DNA of 64,000 bases from Deinobacterium chartae (lineage in GTDB: Bacteria; Deinococcota; Deinococci; Deinococcales; Deinococcaceae): the NCBI RefSeq assembly GCF_014202645.1, contig NZ_JACHHG010000004.1:1-64000 (forward strand). The letters run 5' to 3'. Below are positions 41,844 to 50,925 of the stretch, piece after piece. Made by a program: the position numbers and the translations under genes. A model generated the notes under the pieces. The model had not been told where the DNA came from. It saw nothing but the letters and a program-made list of their open reading frames with translations, and ran no database searches. The stretch's first letter is position 1, and each line of letters begins with the position of its first letter.

Positions 41844-44546
41844 GTGAAGAAAGCTCTGCCCCTTTGTTCCGCCTTGCTGGCCATGACCGCCAGCCTGGCC
41901 CTGGCTGCCGGTACCCCGGCAGGCACGCGTATTCAGAACCAGGCTTCGGCCACCTACGAGGACGCCAGCGGTAAAACGCTGTCTTCGACCTCCAACCAGG
42001 TTCTGACCATCGTCAACCCGGTCGCGAGCCTGTCCATCACCCCCAACGGTGACGAGACCCAGCCCGGACAGCAGCAGAACGCCACCCCTGGCCAGACGGT
42101 GTACTTCCCGTACATCCTGACCAACACCGGTAACGCGACCGACTCGTTCACGCTCGACGCTCCGCAGATCGCGGGCAGCATCACCGCCGTCCCCGGCTCG
42201 ATCAAGTACTACCTTGACGCCAACAACAACGGCCTGCTCGATCCGGGCGAAAATACCCCCATCACCCGGATCAACAGCCTGGCGGCCGACGCCTCTGCCA
42301 GCTTTATCGTGGCCTACACGGTCCCGACCAACGCCGCCGCCGGTGGAACCATCCTGGTTTCTCCCGTGGGCAGCAGCGTGTTTGACCCGACCAAGAAAGA
42401 CGGCGACGGGCAGGGCACCAACACCTTCAACTACAACAAGACCACCGTGGTGCAAAACGGCGTGATCTCGGCGTCGAAGTCGGTGGACAAGTCCTTCATC
42501 GCTCCGGTCGCCAACCCCAGCGGCACCGAGAACGAGCTGAATTACGTCATCACCGCCCGCAACACCGGTTCTGCCCTGGTCACCGACGTCGTGATCAGCG
42601 ACGTGCTGCCCCAGGGCGTGGACTACGTGAGCGCGAGCACGCCCAACGGGGCCACACCCGTCTATGACGCGGCGACGCGCACGGTGCGGGTCGCCAACGC
42701 CGCGATCGAAGCGGGCGGTAACGTTCAGCTGTTCATCAAGGTGAACGTGAAGGCCAATGCCCAGCCCGGCCCGATCTCCAACTCGGCCACCGTCAACTAC
42801 AAGGCCGGTGGGGTGGACCAGCCGCAGATCGTGACCAACGCGGCGATCACCACCGTCCAGGCCACCCGTGCCATCGCCCTCGGTCCGAACGCCTACCCGG
42901 CCGGTGACGCGCCCAGCGACAGCTACGTGCAGGGCGGCTACAGCATTTTGCGCAATGCGGATACCCAGATGGTGCTCGTCGGTAACGCGGGAACCCTGGT
43001 GGCCTTTGCCAACACCCTCAAGAACAACGGCACCGCCTCGGATACCTTCAACCTGAGCGCCCCCGCCCTGCGGGTGAAGGTCCGTAACGCCAACGGAACC
43101 ACCGAAGAGGTGGACGTTCCGGTGTCCTTTACCCGCCTCGACGGTACCCCGCTATACGACACCAACGGTGACAACATCCCCGACAGCGGACCGGTACCTG
43201 CCGACGGCACCTTCTCGTTCCTGACCCGCGTGGCCCTGCCGGCGAACCTCGAGGAGGACAACGACGGCAACACCACCGTGCACAGCGTGGTCGTTACGGC
43301 CATATCGGTCGCGAGCAGCAGCCAGGACACCACCACCAACACCATCGCCGACTTCCGCGCCGGTACGGTGCTGTTCGGTAACGCCACGCCCGACTTGGGC
43401 GTGAGCACCGACGTGGTCAACCGCAGCAGCGCTCCGGCGACCTCGGTCAGCTTCCCGATGGACGTGGTCAATTATGGTGGCTCGCAGGACAACTTCAACC
43501 TGAACGGCAGCGTCACCTTCACCCGCGTTGATGGCGGTAACGTCGCGGTTCCGGTTCGCTACTACCTGCCCAACGCGCAGGGTACGGCGCCTGATCTCAC
43601 CAAGCCGGTGACCAACACCGGTGCGATTGCTCCCGGCACCGAAACCCAGGTCTTTGCCGTGGTCGATGTTCCGGCTGATGCGGTCGCCGGCACCTATACG
43701 GTAAACCAGCGCGTGACCTCGCCCCTGACCGGTGCGTCGGCTGCTTACAACGCGAACACCGTCACCGTCACGGCCAACCACACCATCACCTTGACCCCCA
43801 ACCGCGACGGCAGCCTGACCTCGCCCGGTACGGTCATCTACCAGCACACCCTCACCAACACCGGCACGGCCCCGCTGACTGCCGTGACCCTGGGCCAGTC
43901 GGTCAGCGGTCCGGACGGCTTTACCTACACCTACTCGCTGGACGGGTCTACCTACGGTCCGGCGGGCCTCTTCACCTTCGACACCGATCCGGCCACCCCC
44001 GGTAACCAGCCGCTGGCTCCCGGTCAGTCGCAGGTGGTGTACGTGAAGGTGGACGCTGCCGGCGGTCTCTCGGCAGGGGCTACCAGCGTGTTGACCCTGA
44101 GCGTGACCGGCAACTTCGGCGGCACCGCGGGCAACACGGCCACCGTGACCGACACTTCGGTGATCATCGCGGGCACTTTGAGCCTCAGCAAGAGCGTGGA
44201 CAAGCCCAACGCGGTGCCCGGCGACAACCTGGTGTACACGGTCGTGGCCAAGAACACCGGCTCGGCCAACTTGCTCAACGTTCGTGTGGCCGATGCGCTG
44301 CCGACCTTTACCGACTTCGTGTCGGTCAGCGGAGCCACCAGCATCGCCCTCAGCGGCAGCAAGGTGATGTACTCGGTGACCGGGGCTTCCGGCAGCTGGA
44401 GCACCTCTGCTCCCTCGAGCCTGAACGTCGGTCAGTCGGTGTACATCGCAGTGGACACCAACAACGACAACGAGATCAACGCGCTTGACGTGCTGCCTGC
44501 GCAGGCGACCCTGACCCTGACCTTCACCGTCAAGGTCCAGCAGTAA
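41844..44546 (+). CDS. Large secreted DUF11-repeat protein A
   Basis: A 900-residue exported protein. The signal peptide (MKKALPLCSALLAMTASLAL) is followed by a shared N-terminal module (GTPAGTRIQNQASATYED...SLSITPNGDE) also present in the next gene. DUF11-like repeats are evident near residues 209 (ISASKSVDKSFIAP) and 780 (LSKSVDKPNAVPGDNLVYT). The chain is Thr/Ser/Gly-rich, acidic and nearly cysteine-free, typical of extracellular beta-sandwich arrays. The GTG at 41844 follows AAGGAGG. No membrane anchor or sorting motif is visible at the C-terminus, so it may be held by another cluster member. Confidence 0.85.
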   Translation: MKKALPLCSALLAMTASLALAAGTPAGTRIQNQASATYEDASGKTLSSTSNQVLTIVNPVASLSITPNGDETQPGQQQNATPGQTVYFPYILTNTGNATDSFTLDAPQIAGSITAVPGSIKYYLDANNNGLLDPGENTPITRINSLAADASASFIVAYTVPTNAAAGGTILVSPVGSSVFDPTKKDGDGQGTNTFNYNKTTVVQNGVISASKSVDKSFIAPVANPSGTENELNYVITARNTGSALVTDVVISDVLPQGVDYVSASTPNGATPVYDAATRTVRVANAAIEAGGNVQLFIKVNVKANAQPGPISNSATVNYKAGGVDQPQIVTNAAITTVQATRAIALGPNAYPAGDAPSDSYVQGGYSILRNADTQMVLVGNAGTLVAFANTLKNNGTASDTFNLSAPALRVKVRNANGTTEEVDVPVSFTRLDGTPLYDTNGDNIPDSGPVPADGTFSFLTRVALPANLEEDNDGNTTVHSVVVTAISVASSSQDTTTNTIADFRAGTVLFGNATPDLGVSTDVVNRSSAPATSVSFPMDVVNYGGSQDNFNLNGSVTFTRVDGGNVAVPVRYYLPNAQGTAPDLTKPVTNTGAIAPGTETQVFAVVDVPADAVAGTYTVNQRVTSPLTGASAAYNANTVTVTANHTITLTPNRDGSLTSPGTVIYQHTLTNTGTAPLTAVTLGQSVSGPDGFTYTYSLDGSTYGPAGLFTFDTDPATPGNQPLAPGQSQVVYVKVDAAGGLSAGATSVLTLSVTGNFGGTAGNTATVTDTSVIIAGTLSLSKSVDKPNAVPGDNLVYTVVAKNTGSANLLNVRVADALPTFTDFVSVSGATSIALSGSKVMYSVTGASGSWSTSAPSSLNVGQSVYIAVDTNNDNEINALDVLPAQATLTLTFTVKVQQ

Positions 44547-44555
44547 GTCTTTTCC

Positions 44556-44579
44556 GGGGTGCGCCTAAGGGCGCACCCC
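44556..44579 (+). other. Hairpin between the two large DUF11 genes
   Basis: A perfect 10-bp stem GGGGTGCGCC / GGCGCACCCC with loop TAAG and no U-tract. It may lower expression of the genes downstream. Confidence 0.5.
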
Positions 44580-44625
44580 ACCCATAACACGAGAACGCCT
44601 TTTTTCTGATTTTTTGGGAGGTTTT

Positions 44626-47600
44626 GTGCGCGTTTCCTACCCTATTCTGGCAACCCTGCTAGCCGGTCTCGGCCTGGGTGCTCCGGTCCTGGCGACCGGC
44701 ACCCCGGCCGGGACTGTTATTACCAACCAGGCGCGGGTGCTGGTCAACGGTATGCTGCAGTACTCCAACCCGGTAGACACGACCGTGCAGCCCCTGTGTG
44801 CCGTCAGCGTCACTCCAGACGGCAGCGCCGATCAGCCCGGCCAGTCCCAGGGCGTGACCCCGGGAGGAAATGCCGTGCTGGCCTACCGGGTCGTCAATGC
44901 CGGAAACGCCGCTTTCACTTTTGCCCTGACCCCCAGCAGCAACGGCCCCTGGCTGCCCAGCCTGCGCCTGGTGCGCGACACCGACGCCAACGGCCGCATC
45001 GATCCGGGCGAACCCGAAGTGGAAAACCTGACCCTCGAGGCCGACGCGCGTGCGGACCTGCTGCTCGAGGTCCACGCGCCCTCGGGCGCTGAGGGCAGCG
45101 TGTACGTGAATCTGGCTGCTGCCTGTCCCTCGGGTCAGGCGGACAGCAACAACGTCGCGCGCGTGGTGGCCGGTCGCGGTCCGGTCCTCGAGTTCAGCAA
45201 GACCTTCACGCCCGCCCGCATCAAAGCGGGCGAGCGCAGCCGCGTCACCCTGACCCTGCGCAACCGTGGGACCAGCCCGGCGCTCAACCTCGAGGTAACC
45301 GACATCCTGAACACGCCCGAGCTGGCTGGCCTGACCCTGGTGCCCGGCAGCGCCCTGCCCGCCAGCGGCCTCAGCGCCGGCGGGCAGGGCCTGGAATGGA
45401 CCCTGGAGCGCCTCGAGGCCGGCGGCAGCGCGGCGTTTGAGTTCGAGCTCGAGGCGGCGGCGGACCTTGCCGACAGCAGCCGCCTGAACGTGGCCTCCGC
45501 GACCGGGTTCGCCGATGACGGAACGGCCCTCGTCCCGGTCAGTGCGCGCGCCGAACTGATCGTGCAGGCCGGAGCGGGCACGCCGCCCAGATACGACCTG
45601 GCCGTGGGTCCCCGCGCCAATCCGCAGGCCCTCCCGGGGGGCGAAGGAAGCATGGACGACATGCAGACCCTGATCGGCCTGCAGGGCATGTCGCGCCGTA
45701 TCTGCTTCGATCACACCGTGGGCAACTTCGGAAGTGTCACCGACGACATCACGGTGATCGCCGCCCTGACCCAGGGCCGGGCCACCTTGACCCTGCTGGG
45801 CGAAGACGGTGCGCCGCTGCCCAAACCGCTGATCCTGGCCGCAGGAGAAACGCGTGATTTTCAGGTGTGCGCTGACCTGCGGGACCTGCGTAACCTCAAG
45901 ATTCAGCTGGCCGCCACCTCCTCCCGGGGAGCCGTGACCAACCTGACCCTGGACGTCTGGCAACTGCTGCCCGACCTGCCGCCCCCCGGTCCCGGCCCTG
46001 AACCGCGCCCTGACCCCAACCCCACCCCCGAAATTGCGGTGGGGCCCATCGGCAACCCGCTCGCCGAAACCGGCGGTGAGGGCAGTGCCAGCGACCGTCA
46101 GACCCGCAGCGACGCGGTGGTCGGCAACTGGATCTGCTTTGAGCAGACCGTGCAGAACCTGGGCCCCAAAACCGATACCCTGACCCTGGTCGCCGCCCTC
46201 GAGGCTGGCCAGGGAGAGCTGCGCCTGTACAGCGCCGACGGACAGCCGTTGCTTCCGTTGACCCTGGCTCCGGAAGCCACGGCCGACTTCCGGGTATGCG
46301 TGCGCCCCACCGCAGCCGAGGCCCTGAGCGTCCTGATCACGGCGACCTCCGAGCTCGGAGCAACCCCGAACACCACCCGGGACCTGCTCGATGCCCCGCA
46401 GGCTGCGCAACCCCGGCTGACCAAACGGGTCTCGCCCGAAGGGGAAGTGACGCAGGGCAGCACCCTGACCTATACCCTCGAGGTCGTCAACCCGCATGCG
46501 TTTGCTCTGAGCGAGCTGACCGTCACCGACGTGCTCGACCCGCGCCTCGAGGTCCTGGACCCCGGCGGAGCCACGCTGAGCGGCCAGACGCTGACTTGGA
46601 ACGTCGCGCGGCTCGAGGCGGGTGCCACTTTAACCCTGAGCCTGACGGCCCGGGTGCGCGGCGGGGCCACGGACGGCGAGCTGATCAACACCTTCCGGCT
46701 GAAGTCCACCCAACAACTGGCCGAGCTCGAGTCGGGGGCGGTGCGCAGCCCGGTCTTCGGCGGTCGCCTGCTGCTCGAGAAAACCGTCAGTCCGCTGCGC
46801 GCCACGGTGGGGGACCGCCTGACCTACCGCCTGCGGCTGCGCAACACCTCGAACAACGTGGCCCTGAAGGAACTGGTGCTGCGCGACTTCCTGCCCGCCG
46901 GCCTGGTCTACCTGCCCGGCACGGCCCGCCAGGGCGACGATGCTCTCGCGGACCCCGGGGTAGAGGAGGGCGCCCTGGTCTTTTCGCTCCCTGAGCTGGC
47001 TGCGGGGGCCGAGCAGATCCTGCTGTTCGACGCCCGCATCCTGCCCACTGCCACGCTGGAGCTGATCAACCGCGCCCAGGCGGCAGGCGTGTACCAGATG
47101 GGAGACCAGTTGCGCGGCGCGGTGCCCTCCAACGAGGCGCATGCCCGCGCTTCGCTGGAGGGCAGTATGTTCGAGGCCCGCGGCGAACTGGTCGGACGCG
47201 TTTACCTGGACCGCAACGCCAACCGCCGCTTTGACCCCGAATACGACCGGCCGCTGCAGAGCGTGCGGGTGATCCTGGCCGATGGGCGCGCCGCCCTGAC
47301 CGACGCGCAGGGCCGCTACTCGTTCCGGAACCTGCGCGAGGGCCCCTGGGCGCTGCGCCTCGATCCGTCTTCGGCTCCCTACCGCCCGCTCCCCGACCCG
47401 CGCGACGGCACGCGGCCCGGCAGCCGGAACGTGCTGGTACAGGCCCTGACCGTGGTGGACTTTCCCCTCGAGGCCCCCCAGCCGGATCTGGAGTTGACCC
47501 GTGACCTGATCCTCATCTTCGGGGACGCACGCCTGGAGAAGTCGGTGAGCCGCAGCGGGGAGCTGTATACCGTTACGCTGACCCTGGTTTCGCCCCGCCC

Positions 47601-47778
47601 GCTTTCCGGCCCCCTGCTCGAGGACCCGCTGCCGCAGGGGGCCACCCTCGAGCAGGGGAGCAACCGCGTCTCGGTGGACGCGGCTGCGGGAACGACCGTC
47701 TGGACCTATACCTTCCGCTACGCGGGTGCGTCGCTGAATGCGATCACCGACCCGCTGCTGCGCTGGAGCCCACAGTGA
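44626..47778 (+). CDS. Large secreted DUF11-repeat protein B
   Basis: A 1050-residue exported protein, paralogous to protein A at its N-terminus (GTPAGTVITNQARVLV...SVTPDGSADQPGQ). DUF11-like domains start near residues 187, 596 and 714. Two tandem copies of a Cys-containing unit (about 324-440 and 470-580) are joined by a Pro-rich linker (PPPGPGPEPRPDPNPTP). An SdrD/Cna-B-like unit (GRVYLDRNANRRFDPEYD) begins near 857. The GTG at 44626 has GGGAGG upstream. Its stop overlaps the next start (47775-47778). Confidence 0.85.
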   Translation: MRVSYPILATLLAGLGLGAPVLATGTPAGTVITNQARVLVNGMLQYSNPVDTTVQPLCAVSVTPDGSADQPGQSQGVTPGGNAVLAYRVVNAGNAAFTFALTPSSNGPWLPSLRLVRDTDANGRIDPGEPEVENLTLEADARADLLLEVHAPSGAEGSVYVNLAAACPSGQADSNNVARVVAGRGPVLEFSKTFTPARIKAGERSRVTLTLRNRGTSPALNLEVTDILNTPELAGLTLVPGSALPASGLSAGGQGLEWTLERLEAGGSAAFEFELEAAADLADSSRLNVASATGFADDGTALVPVSARAELIVQAGAGTPPRYDLAVGPRANPQALPGGEGSMDDMQTLIGLQGMSRRICFDHTVGNFGSVTDDITVIAALTQGRATLTLLGEDGAPLPKPLILAAGETRDFQVCADLRDLRNLKIQLAATSSRGAVTNLTLDVWQLLPDLPPPGPGPEPRPDPNPTPEIAVGPIGNPLAETGGEGSASDRQTRSDAVVGNWICFEQTVQNLGPKTDTLTLVAALEAGQGELRLYSADGQPLLPLTLAPEATADFRVCVRPTAAEALSVLITATSELGATPNTTRDLLDAPQAAQPRLTKRVSPEGEVTQGSTLTYTLEVVNPHAFALSELTVTDVLDPRLEVLDPGGATLSGQTLTWNVARLEAGATLTLSLTARVRGGATDGELINTFRLKSTQQLAELESGAVRSPVFGGRLLLEKTVSPLRATVGDRLTYRLRLRNTSNNVALKELVLRDFLPAGLVYLPGTARQGDDALADPGVEEGALVFSLPELAAGAEQILLFDARILPTATLELINRAQAAGVYQMGDQLRGAVPSNEAHARASLEGSMFEARGELVGRVYLDRNANRRFDPEYDRPLQSVRVILADGRAALTDAQGRYSFRNLREGPWALRLDPSSAPYRPLPDPRDGTRPGSRNVLVQALTVVDFPLEAPQPDLELTRDLILIFGDARLEKSVSRSGELYTVTLTLVSPRPLSGPLLEDPLPQGATLEQGSNRVSVDAAAGTTVWTYTFRYAGASLNAITDPLLRWSPQ

Positions 47779-50700
47779 ACCGCTACCTGCCGATGCTGCT
47801 GCTGACCGCCGCGCTTGCGGGCGCGTCCGCCCAGGGCCTTGAAACGCCCGCCGCCCTCCCGATGGCGCCTGCCCCCGCGGCCCAGATGCCGCAGGTGAGC
47901 CGCCAGTCGGTGTTGCGCGTTCCCTTCGCGCTGCCCGAATCGGCGGTGTCCGCCGTGATCGCCCAGCGCCTGCCCGAAGGTGCACGTTACCTGCCCGGCA
48001 GCAGCGAATGGGACGGCCAAGCCCTGCCCGACCCCCTGATCGGCAAGAACGGCACCTTGTATTTCCGGCTCGAGGCGCCTGCCCAGGGCACGCTGCGCTT
48101 CCGGGTGGTGCACGGTGACACCCTGGCGGAGCTTGAGCTGCCCGCGCTGCGCCTGCATTTCCCCGGCGGGCGCGAGGACGTGGTCAGCGGTCGTTTCGAC
48201 GCGGCCGACTACGCCTCGGCCGCTGCCCCGCACAATGCCGAGAACCCGGGCCGCCTGAGGCTGCCCCTCGAGGGCCGCGTGTTCCGCGACCGTGACCGCA
48301 TCACCGTGGCCCTCGAGGGACAGGCCAGCGATGACCTGAATGTGCAGCTAAACGGTGAGCCGCTGGCGCGCGAGCTGATCGGCAAGCGCACCTTCGACCC
48401 GGCGACCGGAGCGGTGCGCGTCGAGTACATCGGGGTGCGGCTGCGGCCCGGACGCAACCTGATCACGGGCGGCGGCGAAAGCGTGCAGGTGTTCCTGGCG
48501 GGCCGTCCCGAGCGCCTTGAACTCGAGCCGCTGAGGCTGGTCGCCGACGGTTCCAACCCGATCGAGCTGCGGCTGCGTGCTCTGGACGCGAACGGTGTTG
48601 CGACCGGGACCAGCTTCGTGTCGGTCGAGAGCAATTTCGAGTTCTTAGGAGAGGACGCCAACCCGGGCATGGCCGGGTATCAGTTGCGGCTCGAGGGCGG
48701 CGAGGCCCGGGTGCGGCTGCGTCCGCGCACCACGCCCGGAGAGCTCAACATCCGGCTGACCCTCGATGAATTGAGTCTCGAGCGCAGTTTCCGAGTGGCA
48801 CCCGACGAGCGCACCGTAGGGGTGGGTCAGCTCAGCGCAACCGTGGGAATCAGCCAGCCGAGCCTTGGGGTGACCGCCCGCGCCTACCTCGAAGCGCCGC
48901 TGGGTGACGGCAAGGTGTACCTGGCCGGCTCGAGCGACGGGCTGCCCACCGAGCCCACCGCGGGAAGCGGCTTCGCGCTGACCGGCGACGCCTCTACCCT
49001 CGAGGTACCGCTGCAGGGGCTGGACCCGGTAGCGTTCCGGTACGACGAGGACAACTTCACCCTGGCCTACCGCCAGGCTCCGCTGCCGATCGATGCCCTG
49101 CCGATTTCGGGCGACTACACCGCCCTGACGCTGCAGACCCGTGGTCAGGACCTCAGCGCTTCCGGATTTGCGGGTCGCGTTCCCAACGCTACGGTGCACG
49201 AGCAAGTCGTGCCCGACGGCACGCGCCTGTACATCCTGCACCGCGTGCCGATAGAACCCGGTTCCGAGTCGGTCGAACGGGTGGTCCGCGACCGCCTGAC
49301 CGGTCTCGAGGTACGCCGCACCCGTCTGGTGCGCCTCGTGGATTACACCCTCGATCCCCAGACCGGCGCGCTCGAGTTCGTGCGGCCCTACACCGCCTTC
49401 GATGAGCAGCTCAACACGCAGACCCTCGAGGTGACCTACCGCCCGGTCGATGCGGGCAGTCACCGCAGCGCCGCTTTCGGCGCGCAGCTCTCGGCCCGCT
49501 TCGGGCACTGGACGGCCTCGCTGGCCGGGGCTTACCTGCAAGACCAGACGAGCTTCGGTGCTCGCCTGCGCTACGAGGTGGGTACGGACCGCCTGGACCT
49601 GCGCGCCGCGACCGCCTCGGGCGGAGTGCAGCTGAGCGCAGAAGGCTCGACCCGTTCCTCGGCCTTCGAGGCCAGCGGACGGGTGAGCTACCAAGACGCC
49701 GCTTACGACGGCCCCGGAGCCTCGAGGGTTGGGACCTACGCCGAAGGCCGGGTCAGTGCGGATCTGGGCGGAGGATTCAAGGCGGTGGGTCGGGCCGAGA
49801 TCGCCGCCTCGGACAGCGAGGATCGCCGCCGCCTGGAAACCACCGTGGACTACTCGGCGGATCCCTGGCGGGTGGGAGCCGGGCTGCGCCTCGACCTGGG
49901 CAATCCGGCCGGACTGTCGTTGGTGGGCCGTGGCGGTTATCGCAACGACCGTTTCTCGGTGGACCTCAGCCACGCCCAGAGCCTCTCGGACGTGCCTTCG
50001 GAAACCGAGCTCTCGGCCCGCTACGCCCTTACCCGCGACGTCAGCGTGTTCGCCCGTACCCAGGTCAACTGGCTTACCGGAGCGCGCAGCGCTTTTGGCC
50101 TCGAGGGCCGTCTGGGCGGTACCAACCTTTCGGTTGCCTACGAACTCCCGGGGGCTTCCGGCGACGGTAACCGTGCCCGTTTCGGGGCAGATGCCACCTT
50201 GGGCCTCAGCGACCGGGTTTCGCTGGGCCTCAACGGGGCCAGCAGTTACGACTTCGTGCGCGATCAGGCCGAGTTCAGCCTGGGCAGCAGCCTGCGTTAC
50301 AAGTCCGATGAGCTCTCGGCCACGCTGGGTACGGACTTTTCGGTGCGCGGCGGTCAGCTCAAGACCGTGGTGCGTGGTGGAATTACCGACAGCCTGAGCG
50401 ACGGTTTCTCGGTCGGGGCCGACGTGCTCAGCGAGTTCGGAGCGTCGCGCGGCGACCGTGTGAGCCTTTCGGCTGCCCTGCGCGAGTCGGACTGGAACAG
50501 CCTGGGTTATCTGCGTTTCGCAGACGGAAGCCTCTCGGGCGGACGTCCCGAGCTGACCGCCCAGTGGGCCACCACCTACCAGCAGGCGGATTACCAGCTG
50601 CGCGCAGCCCTCGACGCCCGCTACTTGCCCAGCGACCCGGGCAGCTTCGCGCTGCAGACCCAGCTGGGAGCCACCGCCTACCTGAACGACCGCTTCGGCC

Positions 50701-50921
50701 TGGGCGCGGTCCTGCGTGCTCTGAGCCTGCCGGTGGCCGGCACGACCGAGTGGGGGCTGGGCCTCGAGGGAAGCCTGCGGGTACTGCCCGGTACCTGGGC
50801 CACCCTGGGCTATAATCCCACGGGTTTCAGCGGTATCGGTTCGAGGTATACGCTTCCGGGCGTTTACCTGCGGTTCGACCTGCTGCTCGACGAGGTCAAC
50901 GGCCCTTTGGGAGGAAAGTAA
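47775..50921 (+). CDS. Exported protein with an outer-membrane-barrel-like C-terminal half
   Basis: A 1048-residue protein with a signal peptide (LPMLLLTAALAGASAQG). The first half is beta-rich and DUF11-like (residues 45-560). From about residue 563 to the end the sequence alternates polar and hydrophobic residues in short strands split by Gly/Ser/Asp turns (for example SVDLSHAQSL, NLSVAYELPG, ADYQLRAALDARYLP), resembling an outer-membrane beta-barrel. It could anchor or export the DUF11 proteins. It lacks a TonB-box plug. This is an interpretation from composition, not a family match. Confidence 0.7.
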   Translation: MNRYLPMLLLTAALAGASAQGLETPAALPMAPAPAAQMPQVSRQSVLRVPFALPESAVSAVIAQRLPEGARYLPGSSEWDGQALPDPLIGKNGTLYFRLEAPAQGTLRFRVVHGDTLAELELPALRLHFPGGREDVVSGRFDAADYASAAAPHNAENPGRLRLPLEGRVFRDRDRITVALEGQASDDLNVQLNGEPLARELIGKRTFDPATGAVRVEYIGVRLRPGRNLITGGGESVQVFLAGRPERLELEPLRLVADGSNPIELRLRALDANGVATGTSFVSVESNFEFLGEDANPGMAGYQLRLEGGEARVRLRPRTTPGELNIRLTLDELSLERSFRVAPDERTVGVGQLSATVGISQPSLGVTARAYLEAPLGDGKVYLAGSSDGLPTEPTAGSGFALTGDASTLEVPLQGLDPVAFRYDEDNFTLAYRQAPLPIDALPISGDYTALTLQTRGQDLSASGFAGRVPNATVHEQVVPDGTRLYILHRVPIEPGSESVERVVRDRLTGLEVRRTRLVRLVDYTLDPQTGALEFVRPYTAFDEQLNTQTLEVTYRPVDAGSHRSAAFGAQLSARFGHWTASLAGAYLQDQTSFGARLRYEVGTDRLDLRAATASGGVQLSAEGSTRSSAFEASGRVSYQDAAYDGPGASRVGTYAEGRVSADLGGGFKAVGRAEIAASDSEDRRRLETTVDYSADPWRVGAGLRLDLGNPAGLSLVGRGGYRNDRFSVDLSHAQSLSDVPSETELSARYALTRDVSVFARTQVNWLTGARSAFGLEGRLGGTNLSVAYELPGASGDGNRARFGADATLGLSDRVSLGLNGASSYDFVRDQAEFSLGSSLRYKSDELSATLGTDFSVRGGQLKTVVRGGITDSLSDGFSVGADVLSEFGASRGDRVSLSAALRESDWNSLGYLRFADGSLSGGRPELTAQWATTYQQADYQLRAALDARYLPSDPGSFALQTQLGATAYLNDRFGLGAVLRALSLPVAGTTEWGLGLEGSLRVLPGTWATLGYNPTGFSGIGSRYTLPGVYLRFDLLLDEVNGPLGGK

Positions 50922-50925
50922 CAAC